Positions 26,140-36,279 of a DNA stretch of 64,000 nucleotides are shown here, in pieces (the stretch's first letter is position 1; every line of letters starts with the position of its first letter). The notes beneath the pieces were generated by a model that was not told the DNA's origin, searched no databases, and worked only from the letters and a program-made list of their open reading frames with translations. The position numbers and the translations under genes are program-made. This stretch comes from Salmonella enterica subsp. enterica serovar Choleraesuis (GTDB taxonomy: Bacteria > Pseudomonadota > Gammaproteobacteria > Enterobacterales > Enterobacteriaceae): assembly GCA_022846635.1 (NCBI GenBank), contig AP025685.1, positions 2,108,001 through 2,172,000 on the forward strand, in the 5' to 3' direction.

Positions 26140-27501
26140 TTGTGGCTACCTGACCAACCGGAGTACATCATCGCTGCCAACCGTAAGTTCTCACTCGTCA
26201 CCAAAATATCTGTAGCTGGTGCGCTGGCAGGCATAGCGCTGCTGCTGGGCAGCTGTTCGTCTAAACCGCCAAAATCCCTGGTGACTCCGCTGCCTCCGGT
26301 AATTAAGCAGCCATTGCCGGGACAGACAACGCACAATAACGAGCCGGTACGCGGCGTATGGCTGACCACCGTTTCACGCCTCGACTGGCCGCCGGTATCT
26401 TCCGTGACGGCAGGCAGCGCCAGTGAGCGTATTCGCGAGCAGCAACAGGCGCTTCGCGACAAGCTCGATAAGCTGAAAAGCCTCGGTATTAACACGGTGT
26501 TCTTCCAGGTGAAGCCCGATGGCACCGCCCTGTGGCCGTCAAAAATTCTGCCGTGGTCAGATATGCTGACCGGCAATATCGGTGAAGATCCGGGCTACGA
26601 TCCGCTGCAATTTATGCTGGATGAGGCTCATAAGCGCGGCATGCGGGTTCATGCATGGCTGAATCCCTATCGGGTTTCTGTGAATACCCGGACTAAAACC
26701 ATCGCCGAACTTAATCAGACTGCCTCGCAGCAACCGGCCAGCGTCTATGTGCAGCATCCGGAGTGGATCCGTACCGCTGGCAACCGCTTTGTGCTCGATC
26801 CCGGCATTCCACAGGTTCGCGACTGGATTGCCAGCATTGTGTCGGAAATCATCACCCATTATCGGGTAGACGGCGTGCAGTTTGATGACTATTTCTATGC
26901 AGAATCTCCCGGTTCGGCGCTCAATGATAACCAGACGTTCCGCCAGTATGGTCAGGGGTTTGCATCGAAATCAGACTGGCGCCGGCACAATACTCAACAG
27001 TTGATTGAGTTAGTGTCGCAGACAATTCGCCGTCAAAGCCCTGGCGTAGAGTTTGGCGTGAGCCCTGCCGGAGTATGGCGCAACCTGGGACAGGATCCTG
27101 CGGGTTCAGCAACCCGCGGTGCCGCGGCTTATGATGAGTCTTACGCCGATACCCGTCTGTGGGTACAGCAAGGTCTGCTGGATTATATTGCCCCGCAGAT
27201 TTACTGGCCGTTTGCCCGCAGCGCGGCGCGTTATGACGTGCTGGCCCGGTGGTGGGCCGATGTGGTCAAGCCCACCAATACTCGCCTCTATATTGGGGTT
27301 GCACTCTATAAAGTGGGTGAAGTCTCGAAACAAGAGCCGGACTGGGTGGTAAACGGCGGCGTGCCGGAGCTTAAAAAGCAGCTCGATTTGAACGACTCCC
27401 TGCCGCAGATTAATGGCACAATTTTATTCCGTGAAAACAATCTCAATCAGCCCCAGACCCAGCAGGCGGTAAACTATCTGCGAAGCCGCTGGGGAAGCTA
27501 A
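26140..27501 (+). CDS. digH: Glycosyl hydrolase-like lipoprotein DigH (YddW)
   Basis: The start is a TTG at 26140 with GAGG five bases upstream; no ATG fits the family N-terminus. The 453-residue product has a lipoprotein signal ending LLLGSC (lipid-bearing Cys39), then a TIM-barrel GHL10/DUF187 domain from RGVWLTTVSRLDWPPV onward. It matches E. coli DigH closely: FFQVKPDGTALWPSKILPWS, DEAHKRGMRVHAWLNPYRVS, GVQFDDYFY and YIAPQIYWPFARSAARYDVL. DigH is an outer-membrane lipoprotein that hydrolyses denuded peptidoglycan glycan strands at the septum. A terminator-like hairpin follows at 27520. Confidence 0.92.
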   Translation: MWLPDQPEYIIAANRKFSLVTKISVAGALAGIALLLGSCSSKPPKSLVTPLPPVIKQPLPGQTTHNNEPVRGVWLTTVSRLDWPPVSSVTAGSASERIREQQQALRDKLDKLKSLGINTVFFQVKPDGTALWPSKILPWSDMLTGNIGEDPGYDPLQFMLDEAHKRGMRVHAWLNPYRVSVNTRTKTIAELNQTASQQPASVYVQHPEWIRTAGNRFVLDPGIPQVRDWIASIVSEIITHYRVDGVQFDDYFYAESPGSALNDNQTFRQYGQGFASKSDWRRHNTQQLIELVSQTIRRQSPGVEFGVSPAGVWRNLGQDPAGSATRGAAAYDESYADTRLWVQQGLLDYIAPQIYWPFARSAARYDVLARWWADVVKPTNTRLYIGVALYKVGEVSKQEPDWVVNGGVPELKKQLDLNDSLPQINGTILFRENNLNQPQTQQAVNYLRSRWGS

Positions 27502-27519
27502 GACCTGATAATCCTGAAT

Positions 27520-27552
27520 AGTGCCAGTGCCCCTTGCGGCTGGCACTATCTC
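27520..27552 (+). terminator. Probable terminator of digH
   Basis: AGTGCCAG (27520-27527) and CTGGCACT (27540-27547) form an 8-bp stem, followed by a pyrimidine-rich ATCTCTCTTCC. The T run is imperfect. The next 330 bases, to the speFL start, hold no gene but should contain the speFL promoter. Confidence 0.6.
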
Positions 27553-27884
27553 TCTTCCACTTTGATACACTGCATCTGCCCATACTGCTTTGTTTGGGGT
27601 TAGCCATACCCTCCCACAACCTCTCCCTTCTGCCGGATACAGCGCTGCCGGGATAATGCTGACGTAAGACCGTCCATAACGCTCAGAATCTACCGATTAA
27701 CTCACTTCGCGCACCTCAAATATTCCCCGTCGCTCAGAATAGTTTTTTACTATGACTTTTCTGAGTCTCCGGGCTTTACAAGCCGTCTGCTGCTCTTATA
27801 ATCTGCGCCAGCCAACTCTATATGGCCAGGTTATCCGCCGGGAATCATCTCCCAACTTTTGTCGAACCTTTGATGGTGGTATCT

Positions 27885-27989
27885 ATGGAAAACAATAATC
27901 GATGGTGGCCACACATCCGGCGAATCACCCATCTGATGATGGTTTCCCAGCGTAGTTACTTCGACTTCCACTTTTTTTCGTCCATATAA
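27885..27989 (+). CDS. speFL: SpeFL ornithine-sensing leader peptide
   Basis: This 34-residue frame (MENNNRWWPHIRR...) matches E. coli SpeFL in length and pattern: MENN at the start, PHIRR-THxM in the middle and RSYFDFHFF near the end. In E. coli the nascent peptide binds ornithine in the ribosome exit tunnel and stalls at the stop codon, which prevents Rho-dependent termination and allows speF expression. The second half, which forms the stalling part, is the best conserved. It stands 313 bases before the decarboxylase start, as in known speF leaders. Finding it marks the decarboxylase as the inducible SpeF form. Confidence 0.9.
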   Translation: MENNNRWWPHIRRITHLMMVSQRSYFDFHFFSSI

Positions 27990-28302
27990 CGCATTGTTAG
28001 CAGATGCCATGGCATACCTTTCGCTCGTGATTACCCGGCCGTTTTATACGATGACGTACAGATAATTAACGACGAGTTACGCCGTATGCGCTCTATCCCC
28101 TGATTTGCATAACGCCCGCTTAACGCTCTGAATTGGTTAAGCCGCTGGTATTGCGCGTTATCTAAGTTAGGGGATTTATCTGAGTCAGAATTAATGATTC
28201 GGGTAGTTAAACCTGAGTCCAGGAATTTAAGCCCATATTCATCATTATACGGTGCCAGCCCGCCAGGGCGCAGACCGCATAATAAGTAGCGGAATTAATG
28301 AA
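27990..28302 (+). promoter_or_regulatory. speF 5' leader region
   Basis: The 313 bases between speFL and speF should hold the hairpins and Rho entry region that switch with stalling at speFL. No long stem was firmly placed by eye. GGA at 28291 is the only ribosome-like site before the chosen speF ATG. Confidence 0.6.
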
Positions 28303-30471
28303 ATGCCGAAGTTTAATAATAAAGTAGCCGTCAGTTCTGGTATCAATCATGCTTTCAATACCCAGAGAAAAATAACGAGTATTGAAGCGACCGATTTTAC
28401 CGACGTCGCGGCAATTGTTATCTCAGGACAGGATGCGCACAGCGGCGTGCTCACGCGAATTGAAAGCACCGGCTTTAATATTCCGGTATTTATTGCCGCT
28501 CCGGTCGATGATTCGCTGGAGATTGCGCTGATTAAGCGAGTAACCGGCGTACTGGAGCTGAAGGACAGCCTAAGGGATGCTAACAGCCAGCAGCTCGAAG
28601 CCGCTGCACAAAAGTATGAACAGGAGTTGTTGCCCCCTTTCTTTGGCCGCCTGGTAGATTATGTTGGCAAAGCTTACAGCCCTTTTGATTGCCCCGGACA
28701 CCAGGGCGGGCAATTCTTCCTGCGCCATCCGGCTGGCCGCCAGTTTTTTGAATACTTCGGCGAAACATTATTCCGCTCTGATCTGTGCAACGCCGATGTG
28801 GCAATGGGCGATCTATTGATCCACGAAGGTGCGCCCTGCGAGGCCCAGCAACATGCGGCTAAGGTCTATAACGCGGATAAAACCTATTTTGTACTTAATG
28901 GTACCTCGGCGGCGAATAAGGTGGTGCTGAATGCCCTGCTGACGCCGGGAGATCTGGTGCTGTTTGACCGCAATAATCACAAATCCATTCACCAGGGTGC
29001 TTTGCTCCAGGCCGGTGCTACCCCGGTTTATCTGGAAACGGCCCGTAATCCGTTTGGTTTTATCGGTGGGATCGACAGCCACTGTTTTGAAGAACACTAT
29101 TTGCGCGAGCTTATCCGTGAAGCCGCCCCCCATCGCGCTGCGGATAAACGCCCATTCCGTCTGGCGGTGATTCAGTTAGGCACTTACGACGGCACGATTT
29201 ATAACGCCCGTCAGGTCGTGGATAAAATCGGCCCGCTATGTGACTACATTCTGTTTGATTCGGCGTGGGTTGGGTATGAGCAGTTTATCCCGATGATGGA
29301 AGAGTGTTCTCCATTGCTGCTGGAGCTGGATGAAAACGATCCCGGCATACTGGTGACTCAGTCGGTGCATAAGCAGCAGGCTGGTTTTTCACAGACTTCG
29401 CAAATCCATAAAAAAGATAAACATATCAAAGGACAAGAACGCTACGTTAACCACAAACGTATGAACAACGCCTTTATGATGCACGCTTCTACCAGCCCGT
29501 TTTATCCGTTGTTTGCCGCCCTGGACGTTAATGCCAAAATGCATGCCGGAGCCAGTGGCAAACGGATGTGGCTGGAGTGTGTGAAAAACGGCATTGAAGC
29601 ACGCAAGCTGCTGCTCGCTAACTGCCGCTATATTAAGCCTTTCATTCCGGACGTAGTGGCCGGAGCAAAATGGCAGGATCACGACACTGAAGAGATGGCG
29701 CGCTCGCTACGCTTTTTTAATTTTGTTCCCGGCGAGCGCTGGCATGCATTTGATGGCTATGCCGAACGGCAATACTTTGTTGATCCCTGCAAGCTGATGC
29801 TGACCACGCCGGGTATTGACGCCGTGACCGGGGAGTATGAGTCATTTGGGGTGCCGGCCACTATTCTGGCTCATTTCCTGCGTGAAAACGGCATTATCCC
29901 GGAGAAATGCGATCTTAACTCAATCCTATTTTTAATGACGCCGGCCGAAACGATGGCGAAATTACAGCATCTGGTGGCTCAGATTGCCCGGTTTGAGCAA
30001 CTACTTGACCTCGATGCGCCAATGGCCGAAGTCTTGCCCTCTCTGTATGCCAAATATCAGCAGCGCTACCGGGGATACAGCCTGCGCCAGCTTTGCCAGG
30101 AGATGCACGATCTTTACGTCAGCCATGATGTGAAAACCCTGCAAAAAAATATGTTCCGCAAGTCAGGCTTCCCACAGGTGGCGATGAATCCGCAGCAGGC
30201 CAATATCGAATATGTACGCGGGAATGCGGAACTGGTGCCCGTGGCTGAGATTGCGGGACGCACCGCCGCCGAGGGAGCGTTACCTTATCCTCCCGGCGTA
30301 CTGTGCGTGGTTCCCGGTGAAATCTGGGGCGGTGCGGTTCAGCGCTATTTCCTGGCGCTGGAGGATGGCATTAATAAACTTCCGGGCTTTGCGCCTGAAT
30401 TGCAGGGTGTCTACATTCAGCCGGATGAAAATGGTTATCAGTGTGCTTTTGGCTATGTAATTAAACAGTAA
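28303..30471 (+). CDS. speF: Inducible ornithine decarboxylase SpeF
   Basis: The ATG at 28303 (MPKFNNKVAVSSG) gives 722 residues, the usual length of PLP group III decarboxylases. After an N-terminal wing domain (about 1-105), the PLP domain shows CPGHQGGQFFLRHPAGR, FVLNGTSAANKVV, FDRNNHKSIHQGAL, FDSAWVGYEQF and SVHKQQAGFSQTSQIHKKDK with the PLP lysine. It converts ornithine to putrescine and uses a proton, so it aids acid resistance. By sequence it resembles both E. coli SpeC and SpeF; the speFL leader upstream settles it as SpeF. In E. coli potE (putrescine/ornithine antiporter) follows; here it is absent and an effector-like gene comes next. Confidence 0.93.
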   Translation: MPKFNNKVAVSSGINHAFNTQRKITSIEATDFTDVAAIVISGQDAHSGVLTRIESTGFNIPVFIAAPVDDSLEIALIKRVTGVLELKDSLRDANSQQLEAAAQKYEQELLPPFFGRLVDYVGKAYSPFDCPGHQGGQFFLRHPAGRQFFEYFGETLFRSDLCNADVAMGDLLIHEGAPCEAQQHAAKVYNADKTYFVLNGTSAANKVVLNALLTPGDLVLFDRNNHKSIHQGALLQAGATPVYLETARNPFGFIGGIDSHCFEEHYLRELIREAAPHRAADKRPFRLAVIQLGTYDGTIYNARQVVDKIGPLCDYILFDSAWVGYEQFIPMMEECSPLLLELDENDPGILVTQSVHKQQAGFSQTSQIHKKDKHIKGQERYVNHKRMNNAFMMHASTSPFYPLFAALDVNAKMHAGASGKRMWLECVKNGIEARKLLLANCRYIKPFIPDVVAGAKWQDHDTEEMARSLRFFNFVPGERWHAFDGYAERQYFVDPCKLMLTTPGIDAVTGEYESFGVPATILAHFLRENGIIPEKCDLNSILFLMTPAETMAKLQHLVAQIARFEQLLDLDAPMAEVLPSLYAKYQQRYRGYSLRQLCQEMHDLYVSHDVKTLQKNMFRKSGFPQVAMNPQQANIEYVRGNAELVPVAEIAGRTAAEGALPYPPGVLCVVPGEIWGGAVQRYFLALEDGINKLPGFAPELQGVYIQPDENGYQCAFGYVIKQ

Positions 30472-30739
30472 CTAAAGGCAAAACGAGCGGGGTGAACGGT
30501 AGTATATAGCTCCCCCGCTAATCTCTGCACATGACAAAAAAATTAACTTTTATTTCTTCATCGTATTTAGTGAGTCCAATATTTAAGAAATCAGACCGTT
30601 TTTCCGCCCCCATCCAACTCCCAAATAAATTATTAAAATCTGATTTTATTAACGCTTTGAAATTCATTAATGAACCAACCGAGACAATATGTAATATAAA
30701 TTAACTATTAAAGCACATGTAGTTATATAAGGATGAGTT

Positions 30740-31096
30740 ATGACATGGACTTATGAACAAAGCACAGGAAATGTTTTTCATAATGGAAAATTTATTGAGC
30801 ATGGATATTCTGGCGTTTTAACCAACAAAAATAATCCTGCAAGACAGAACGTTAAGGGTATGGGGCCGATTCCCAGTGGAGTCTATGAGATAGGGAAAAC
30901 AACATACTCAAAAGGGCCGTTGACTATAGAGCTGCACCAAATATCAGGGCAATCATTCGGCAGGTCATTATTTAGAATACATGGTGAAAGGTTGCATGGC
31001 CCCGCTGGTTATGCCTCAGCAGGCTGTATTATCCTCGGGCCTTTGACGCACCAAAAAATAAGTGGTTCGCGCGAACGGCTTGAGGTCGTGAGATGA
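30740..31096 (+). CDS. Tlde1-type (DUF2778) L,D-transpeptidase-like toxin
   Basis: A 118-residue protein with the start MTWTYEQSTGNVFHNGKFI typical of DUF2778. The catalytic pair of the L,D-transpeptidase-like fold is visible: FRIHGE with His81, and SAGCIIL with Cys96. In Salmonella, Tlde1 is a type VI secretion effector that cuts or modifies peptide stems of peptidoglycan in the periplasm of rival cells. There is no signal peptide, which fits delivery by a secretion system. No type VI genes are in the window, so it is an orphan. AAGGATGAG precedes the ATG. Base composition is clearly more AT-rich than the flanking genes. Its stop overlaps the next start (ATGA). Confidence 0.85.
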   Translation: MTWTYEQSTGNVFHNGKFIEHGYSGVLTNKNNPARQNVKGMGPIPSGVYEIGKTTYSKGPLTIELHQISGQSFGRSLFRIHGERLHGPAGYASAGCIILGPLTHQKISGSRERLEVVR

Positions 31097-31588
31097 AATA
31101 CCTGGCCGCTATTTTTCTTGTTCCAGCTATCGCTGTGGAGCGACATCATCGTTAGAGTCCGTACGCCAAACGGTGCATAAATATGGAGACAATCAATTTT
31201 CCGCGCAGATATCTTCTCGCGCCTGGAGTGATGCACTTGCCAATATCAGCGCCGGGAAAAGCGACTGGTTAACTTTAGTGCCCACACTGGCTTCGGCATT
31301 AGACAGTATTAAGGCCCAGGAGCTAAGAAATTCCCTCTATTACGCGCTGGCACCGAACGCCCGTGAAACCTTAAAAATACTGGCGATTTTAGATAACCAA
31401 AAAAATCGTTACCAACAGGGTACGTAACCTCCTGTATTTACCCATCAGGTCAATCTCCGGAACGCACGGAGAAAATCTATTATCAGACCAGGCTGGCGCT
31501 TCTGGACGCTGGCCCACAGGCAGCGACCTGCCTGTGGATCCTTGAGGGCTGGCACGAGCAAATCAGGCATACGACAGAAAAAAACTGA
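31093..31588 (+). pseudogene. Frameshifted lipoprotein gene, candidate immunity gene for the Tlde1-type toxin
   Basis: The ATG overlaps the toxin stop codon. The first frame reads MKYLAAIFLVPAIA and then stops after six more codons. A shift of -1 near 31133 continues as CGATSSLESVRQTVHKYGDN, which would complete a lipoprotein signal with Cys15. That frame runs as a normal-looking protein to the TAA at 31425. A second -1 shift near 31421 continues as YVTSCIYPSGQSPERTEK to a stop at 31586-31588. The rebuilt protein would have about 165 residues. Position, overlap and periplasmic targeting suit an immunity protein for a peptidoglycan toxin, but no known immunity family was recognised. Sequencing errors would explain the same pattern. 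Confidence 0.55.
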
Positions 31589-31640
31589 CCTCAAGCCAGC
31601 AAAAAACGCCCTTGGAAAAGATTTAAAGCAAACAACAAAA

Positions 31641-31666
31641 AGGCCCGAATATATTCGGGCTTTTTT
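31641..31666. terminator. Bidirectional terminator
   Basis: GCCCGAA, TATA, TTCGGGC followed by six T residues on plus and preceded by five A residues, giving a T run on minus as well. It lies between the broken lipoprotein gene and the convergent cusA end. Confidence 0.88.
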
Positions 31667-31684
31667 GATTTAGGTGATCCCTGG

Positions 31685-34600
31685 CTACTGCTGCGCCGCA
31701 CGGCGGTGCCGGTTCAGCCAGATTAATTTATAGGCCGCAGGAATGATAAACAGCGATAACAACGGTGCGGTAATCATCCCGCCAATCATTGGCGCGGCAA
31801 TGCGGCTCATCACTTCTGAACCGGTGCCGGTCCCCCACAATATGGGCAGCAGGCCAGCGATAATCACCGCCACCGTCATCGCTTTAGGGCGTACCCGCAG
31901 TACCGCACCGTGATACAGCGCCTCATCCAGCTTATCGCGGCTGAAAGTTTCGGCAGAGGCCAGTTCCGGACTATCCTCGATGGCATGGCGTAAATACATC
32001 AGCATCACCACGCCAAACTCCGCCGCCACGCCGGAAAGCGCTATAAATCCGGTACCGGTCGCCACCGACATATGAAAGCCCTGCCAGTACAGGAACCAGA
32101 TGCCGCCAATCAGGGCAAACGGCAGGCTCAGCAAAATCAGCAACGCCTCATCAAAACGGCGGAACGCCAGGTACAACAGCACGAAAATTATCATGATGGT
32201 CATGGGCACCATCAATTTCAGCTTTTTATTCGCGTGCTCCAGCAGCTCAAACTGCCCGGAGAACGAGACGCTGACGCCCGGTTTCATGACCACCTGCTGG
32301 TTAATCGCGCGATTTAAATCCTGAACAACTGAAACCATATCGCGGTCGCGGGCGTCGATATAGATCCAGCTGGTCAGGCGCGCATTCTCGGTTTTTAGCA
32401 TGCTGGGGCCGGAGGATATCCGCACCTGCGCCACGTCACCAAGGGTAATTTGCTGCTTAAGCGGCGTCAGGATCGGTAGCTCGTTCAGCGCCTGCGGGCT
32501 GTTACGTAAATCCTGGGGATAACGAACGTTTATCGGGTAACGAGCCACCCCTTCCACTGTCTGCCCGATGGTGGCACCGCCAATGGCCGATGAAACAAAC
32601 AGCTGAACATCGGCGACCGTCATGCCATAGCGAGCGGCCTTCTCGCGGTTAATATCCACATCGATATAGCGCCCGCCCTGGAGCCGGTCGGACAGCGCCG
32701 AAACTACGCCCGGAACGGTGCGCGCCACCACCTCGATTTTACGGGCGATATCATCAATATCAGCAATGCTGGTGCCAGAAACTTTAATGCCTATCGGGCT
32801 TTTAATCCCGGTGGAGAGCATATCGATCCGATTACGGATTGGGGGCACCCACAGATTAGCCAGCCCCGGTAGCCGCACCGTTTTATCCAGCTCATCAATG
32901 ATTTTGTCGATAGTCATCCCCGGACGCCACTCGGATTCAGGTTTGAGCTGGATGGTGGACTCAATCATCTCCAGCGGCGCCGAGTCGGTGGCGGTCTCGG
33001 CTTTACCCGCTTTACCAAACACCGAGGCCACCTCTGGCACCGTTTTAATCAGCTTATCGGTAGTTTGCAGGATCTGTGCCGCCTGCCCCGGCGATACGCC
33101 GGGTAGCGTCGACGGCATATACAGCAAGTCGCCCTCGTTGATTTTCGGCAGAAACTCACCGCCCACCTTACTCAGCGGCCACAGCACGGTAAAAATCGAC
33201 AGTAGCGCCACAATCAGCGTCAGCTTCGGCCAGTGCAGCACTTTAAGCAGCAGCGGATGATAGATACGGATCAGTAAGCGGTTAAGCGGGTTGCTGTTTT
33301 CCGCAGGGATCCGCCCGCGGATCCAAAAGCCCATTAAAATCGGAATAACCAGGATAGCCAGCAGCGCCGCGCCGGCCATGGCATAGGTTTTGGTAAACGC
33401 CAGCGGGCCGAATAATCGCCCTTCCTGACCTTCCAGAGTAAAAATGGGAATAAACGATAGCGTAATGATTAGCAGGCTGATAAACAGCGCCGGGCCAACC
33501 GCCACCGAAGCCTCGGTTATCACCTGCCAGCGGGTAGCGTTATCTATGCGCGAGTCCGGATGCCGCTGCTGCCACTCTTCCAGCTGTTTATGCGCGTTTT
33601 CTATCATCACAATCGCGGCATCGACCATCGCCCCCACCGCGATGGCAATCCCGCCCAGCGACATAATATTGGCGTTAAGACCCTGAAAATGCATGGCGAT
33701 AAATGCAATGCACAGACCGAGGGGCAGCGAAATGATTGCCACTAACGCCGAACGCAGGTGCCAGAGGAAAAGCGCACAGACGATAGCCACCACGATAAAC
33801 TCTTCCAGCAGCTTATGGCTGAGGTTATCCACCGCCCGATCGATTAGCTGGCTGCGATCGTAGGTGGTTACCACTTCCACGCCCGGTGGCAGGCTTTTTT
33901 GCAGCGTGGCGAGTTTATCTTTGACCGCCGAGATAACCTCGCGCGCATTTTTGCCGGAGCGTAGCAAAATAATGCCTCCGGCCACCTCACCCTGGCCGTC
34001 CAGCTCGGCGATGCCGCGCCGCATTTCCGGCCCCATCTGTACCCGCGCCACATCTTTAAGGTAAACCGGAACGCCGCTGTCGCCGGTTTTAAGGACGATA
34101 TGGTTGAAGTCATCAATGGTTTTCAGATAACCGCTGGCGCGCACCATATATTCCGCTTCTGCTATCTCGACCGAGGAGCCGCCTGCTTCCTGGTTAGAGG
34201 AATCAATGGCCTGTTTAACCGCCGCAAGACTGATGCCATACTGCGCCAGTTTTAGCGGGTTAACCTGTACCTGATACTCTTTAACAACCCCACCTACCGA
34301 GGCAACCTCTGCCACATCAGGGATCGTTTTAAGCTCAAATTTCAGAAACCAGTCCTGGAGTGACCGTAGCGCAGCAAGGTCATTTTTGCCGCTGCGGTCA
34401 ACCAGCGCATATTCGTAGATCCAGCCGACGCCAGTGGCATCCGGGCCAATCTCTGAACTGACGCCCGCCGGGAGCTTGCCCTGAACCTGGTTGAGATACT
34501 CCAGAACCCTCGAGCGCGCCCAGTAGAGATCGGTACCGTCCTCAAAGATGACATAGACATAAGAGTCGCCAAACTGAGAGAAACCGCGCACCGTTTTCGC

Positions 34601-34834
34601 CCCTGGCACCGAAAGCATGGTCGTGGTGAGCGGATAAGTGACCTGGTTTTCTACAATCTGCGGTGCCTGGCCCGGGTAGCTGGTTTTTATAATTACCTGC
34701 ACATCGGACAGGTCAGGCAGCGCATCCACCGGAGTGTGATAAATCGTCCAGGCCCCCCACACGCTGAGGAACAGCGCGCCGAGCATAATTAAGAAGCGGT
34801 TGGCTATCGAGCGGCGAATAATCCATTCAATCAT
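31685..34834 (-). CDS. cusA: Copper/silver efflux RND transporter CusA
   Basis: A 1049-residue heavy-metal RND pump, normal length for CusA. It shows the amphipathic start [22 protein letters not shown], two large periplasmic loops and twelve membrane helices. PTGKSPI-type periplasmic segments ([17 protein letters not shown]), [19 protein letters not shown] in helix 4 and [21 protein letters not shown] in the second half are typical. It exports Cu(I) and Ag(I) through CusB and CusC using the proton gradient. It is the last gene of cusCFBA, ten bases after cusB. A shared terminator follows. Confidence 0.95.
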   Translation of the reverse strand: MIEWIIRRSIANRFLIMLGALFLSVWGAWTIYHTPVDALPDLSDVQVIIKTSYPGQAPQIVENQVTYPLTTTMLSVPGAKTVRGFSQFGDSYVYVIFEDGTDLYWARSRVLEYLNQVQGKLPAGVSSEIGPDATGVGWIYEYALVDRSGKNDLAALRSLQDWFLKFELKTIPDVAEVASVGGVVKEYQVQVNPLKLAQYGISLAAVKQAIDSSNQEAGGSSVEIAEAEYMVRASGYLKTIDDFNHIVLKTGDSGVPVYLKDVARVQMGPEMRRGIAELDGQGEVAGGIILLRSGKNAREVISAVKDKLATLQKSLPPGVEVVTTYDRSQLIDRAVDNLSHKLLEEFIVVAIVCALFLWHLRSALVAIISLPLGLCIAFIAMHFQGLNANIMSLGGIAIAVGAMVDAAIVMIENAHKQLEEWQQRHPDSRIDNATRWQVITEASVAVGPALFISLLIITLSFIPIFTLEGQEGRLFGPLAFTKTYAMAGAALLAILVIPILMGFWIRGRIPAENSNPLNRLLIRIYHPLLLKVLHWPKLTLIVALLSIFTVLWPLSKVGGEFLPKINEGDLLYMPSTLPGVSPGQAAQILQTTDKLIKTVPEVASVFGKAGKAETATDSAPLEMIESTIQLKPESEWRPGMTIDKIIDELDKTVRLPGLANLWVPPIRNRIDMLSTGIKSPIGIKVSGTSIADIDDIARKIEVVARTVPGVVSALSDRLQGGRYIDVDINREKAARYGMTVADVQLFVSSAIGGATIGQTVEGVARYPINVRYPQDLRNSPQALNELPILTPLKQQITLGDVAQVRISSGPSMLKTENARLTSWIYIDARDRDMVSVVQDLNRAINQQVVMKPGVSVSFSGQFELLEHANKKLKLMVPMTIMIIFVLLYLAFRRFDEALLILLSLPFALIGGIWFLYWQGFHMSVATGTGFIALSGVAAEFGVVMLMYLRHAIEDSPELASAETFSRDKLDEALYHGAVLRVRPKAMTVAVIIAGLLPILWGTGTGSEVMSRIAAPMIGGMITAPLLSLFIIPAAYKLIWLNRHRRAAQQ

Positions 34835-34844
34835 CTGCTATTCC

Positions 34845-36161
34845 TCAATGCCCGGCGTGAGTCGACGTTTGTGCCGTATCCGCCATCGGGTGGCTGCTCA
34901 TGTCGGCCTTATCGCCTTTGGGTGCCGCATTACGCTGGCGCATACGTTCCAGCGCGCCGCTAATATTAGCTTCAGAATCAATCAGGTACAGACCATTAAC
35001 CACTACCGATTCGCCCTCGCTAAGGCCGGAGGCGATACCGGTTTGCTGGCCGGACTCGTGCACTATTTTGATAATTTTCGGTACAAAGCTGCCGTCTGCT
35101 GCGACGGTGATCACCCGCTGCTCATTGCCGGTGTCGATAACCGCCTGCGACGGGATAAGCAGCGTTGACGGGCCTCCGGCGCTGAATTTGATGTAAGCAT
35201 TCATGCCCGGTTTCAGCAGCTCCTCCGGGTTACTGACCTGGAGGCGCACCTGAACGGTACGAGTAGCAGCGTCCACACTTGGCAACGTACGCCACCCTTC
35301 GATATGGAAGGTTTTATCCGGGTAAGCCGGAACTGAAACCGCAAACTGCGCAGCGCTTTTAAGCAAATAAGCGGTAGATTCAGGTACTGCGGCGGTTACC
35401 CACACCGGGCTCATGCCCTGGATCTGGGCTACAACTTCATCTTTGGAAATATTCATGCCGGTGCGCAGACCAAAGGCGGTAATCACGCCATCAATGGGCG
35501 CTTTGATGATGAAACGGGTCTGGATGTTTCGGCTGGCGCGCAGTCGCTGGATGTACTCTTCCGGCATCCCCGCCAGCCGCAGGCGCTCCAGCACACCTGC
35601 CAGCTGGTTTTCGCTGCCACCGGTATCGGACAACAGCAAATATTCGCTCTGCGCCTCAACCCATGCCGGGATTGTCACCTCTACTAATGGAGAACCCTTT
35701 TTAATCTTATCGCCGATAGTCAGCGGATAGACTTTTTCAATAAAGCCGTCAGCGCGGGCCTGGACAATATCGTATTGATATTCGTTATAACTGACGTTGG
35801 CCGGCACGGTCTGGGCGTAATTGAGATAGCCGCGGGTCACTTTTTCGGTGGTCAGGCCGAGATTCTGAACCTGAACCGGATCGATCCGAATACCGCTGCC
35901 GTCGGCACCAGCGTTCTGTTGCTCATCGGCATATTTCGGCACCAGATCCATATCCATAAACGGTGATTTGCCGGGTTTATCGAATTTGACGTCTGGTTTC
36001 ATCGGGTCATACCAGAACAGGACTTTACGCTCTGGCTTTGCGGTGGTTGCAGCGGCGGGAGCATCAGGAGTAAATGCGTGCAAAGCAGCAACGGAGATTA
36101 TGCCGCCAATGATAAAACTGCCGACTAACGCCGCAGTATATTTTAATTTTAACGAAGCCAT
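34845..36161 (-). CDS. cusB: Periplasmic adaptor CusB
   Basis: A 438-residue membrane-fusion protein, somewhat longer than E. coli CusB. After an N-terminal signal/anchor helix (LVGSFIIGGIISVAALHAF) there is a heavy-metal-binding segment, VLFWYDPMKPDVKFDKPGKSPFMDMDLVPKY cut here only in part: YDPMKPD and GKSPFMDMDLVP, with the methionines that bind Cu(I)/Ag(I). Then come the barrel-sandwich, alpha-hairpin and beta-barrel parts (GVITAFGLRTGMNISKDE). The His-, Met- and Ser-rich tail (SSHPMADTAQTSTHAGH) may also bind metal. It links CusA to CusC. It is third in cusCFBA, with a 118-base gap after cusF. Confidence 0.93.
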   Translation of the reverse strand: MASLKLKYTAALVGSFIIGGIISVAALHAFTPDAPAAATTAKPERKVLFWYDPMKPDVKFDKPGKSPFMDMDLVPKYADEQQNAGADGSGIRIDPVQVQNLGLTTEKVTRGYLNYAQTVPANVSYNEYQYDIVQARADGFIEKVYPLTIGDKIKKGSPLVEVTIPAWVEAQSEYLLLSDTGGSENQLAGVLERLRLAGMPEEYIQRLRASRNIQTRFIIKAPIDGVITAFGLRTGMNISKDEVVAQIQGMSPVWVTAAVPESTAYLLKSAAQFAVSVPAYPDKTFHIEGWRTLPSVDAATRTVQVRLQVSNPEELLKPGMNAYIKFSAGGPSTLLIPSQAVIDTGNEQRVITVAADGSFVPKIIKIVHESGQQTGIASGLSEGESVVVNGLYLIDSEANISGALERMRQRNAAPKGDKADMSSHPMADTAQTSTHAGH

Positions 36162-36279
36162 AATTATTCCCGTTGCTTAAGTCCGAGGTTTTTTATTAGC
36201 TGGCGTAGCTATCTTTTTTATTGCCGGCGGAATTTGATTTATTCCAAAAACCGCCGGATTTGAGGTTGCTGCGATTAAT

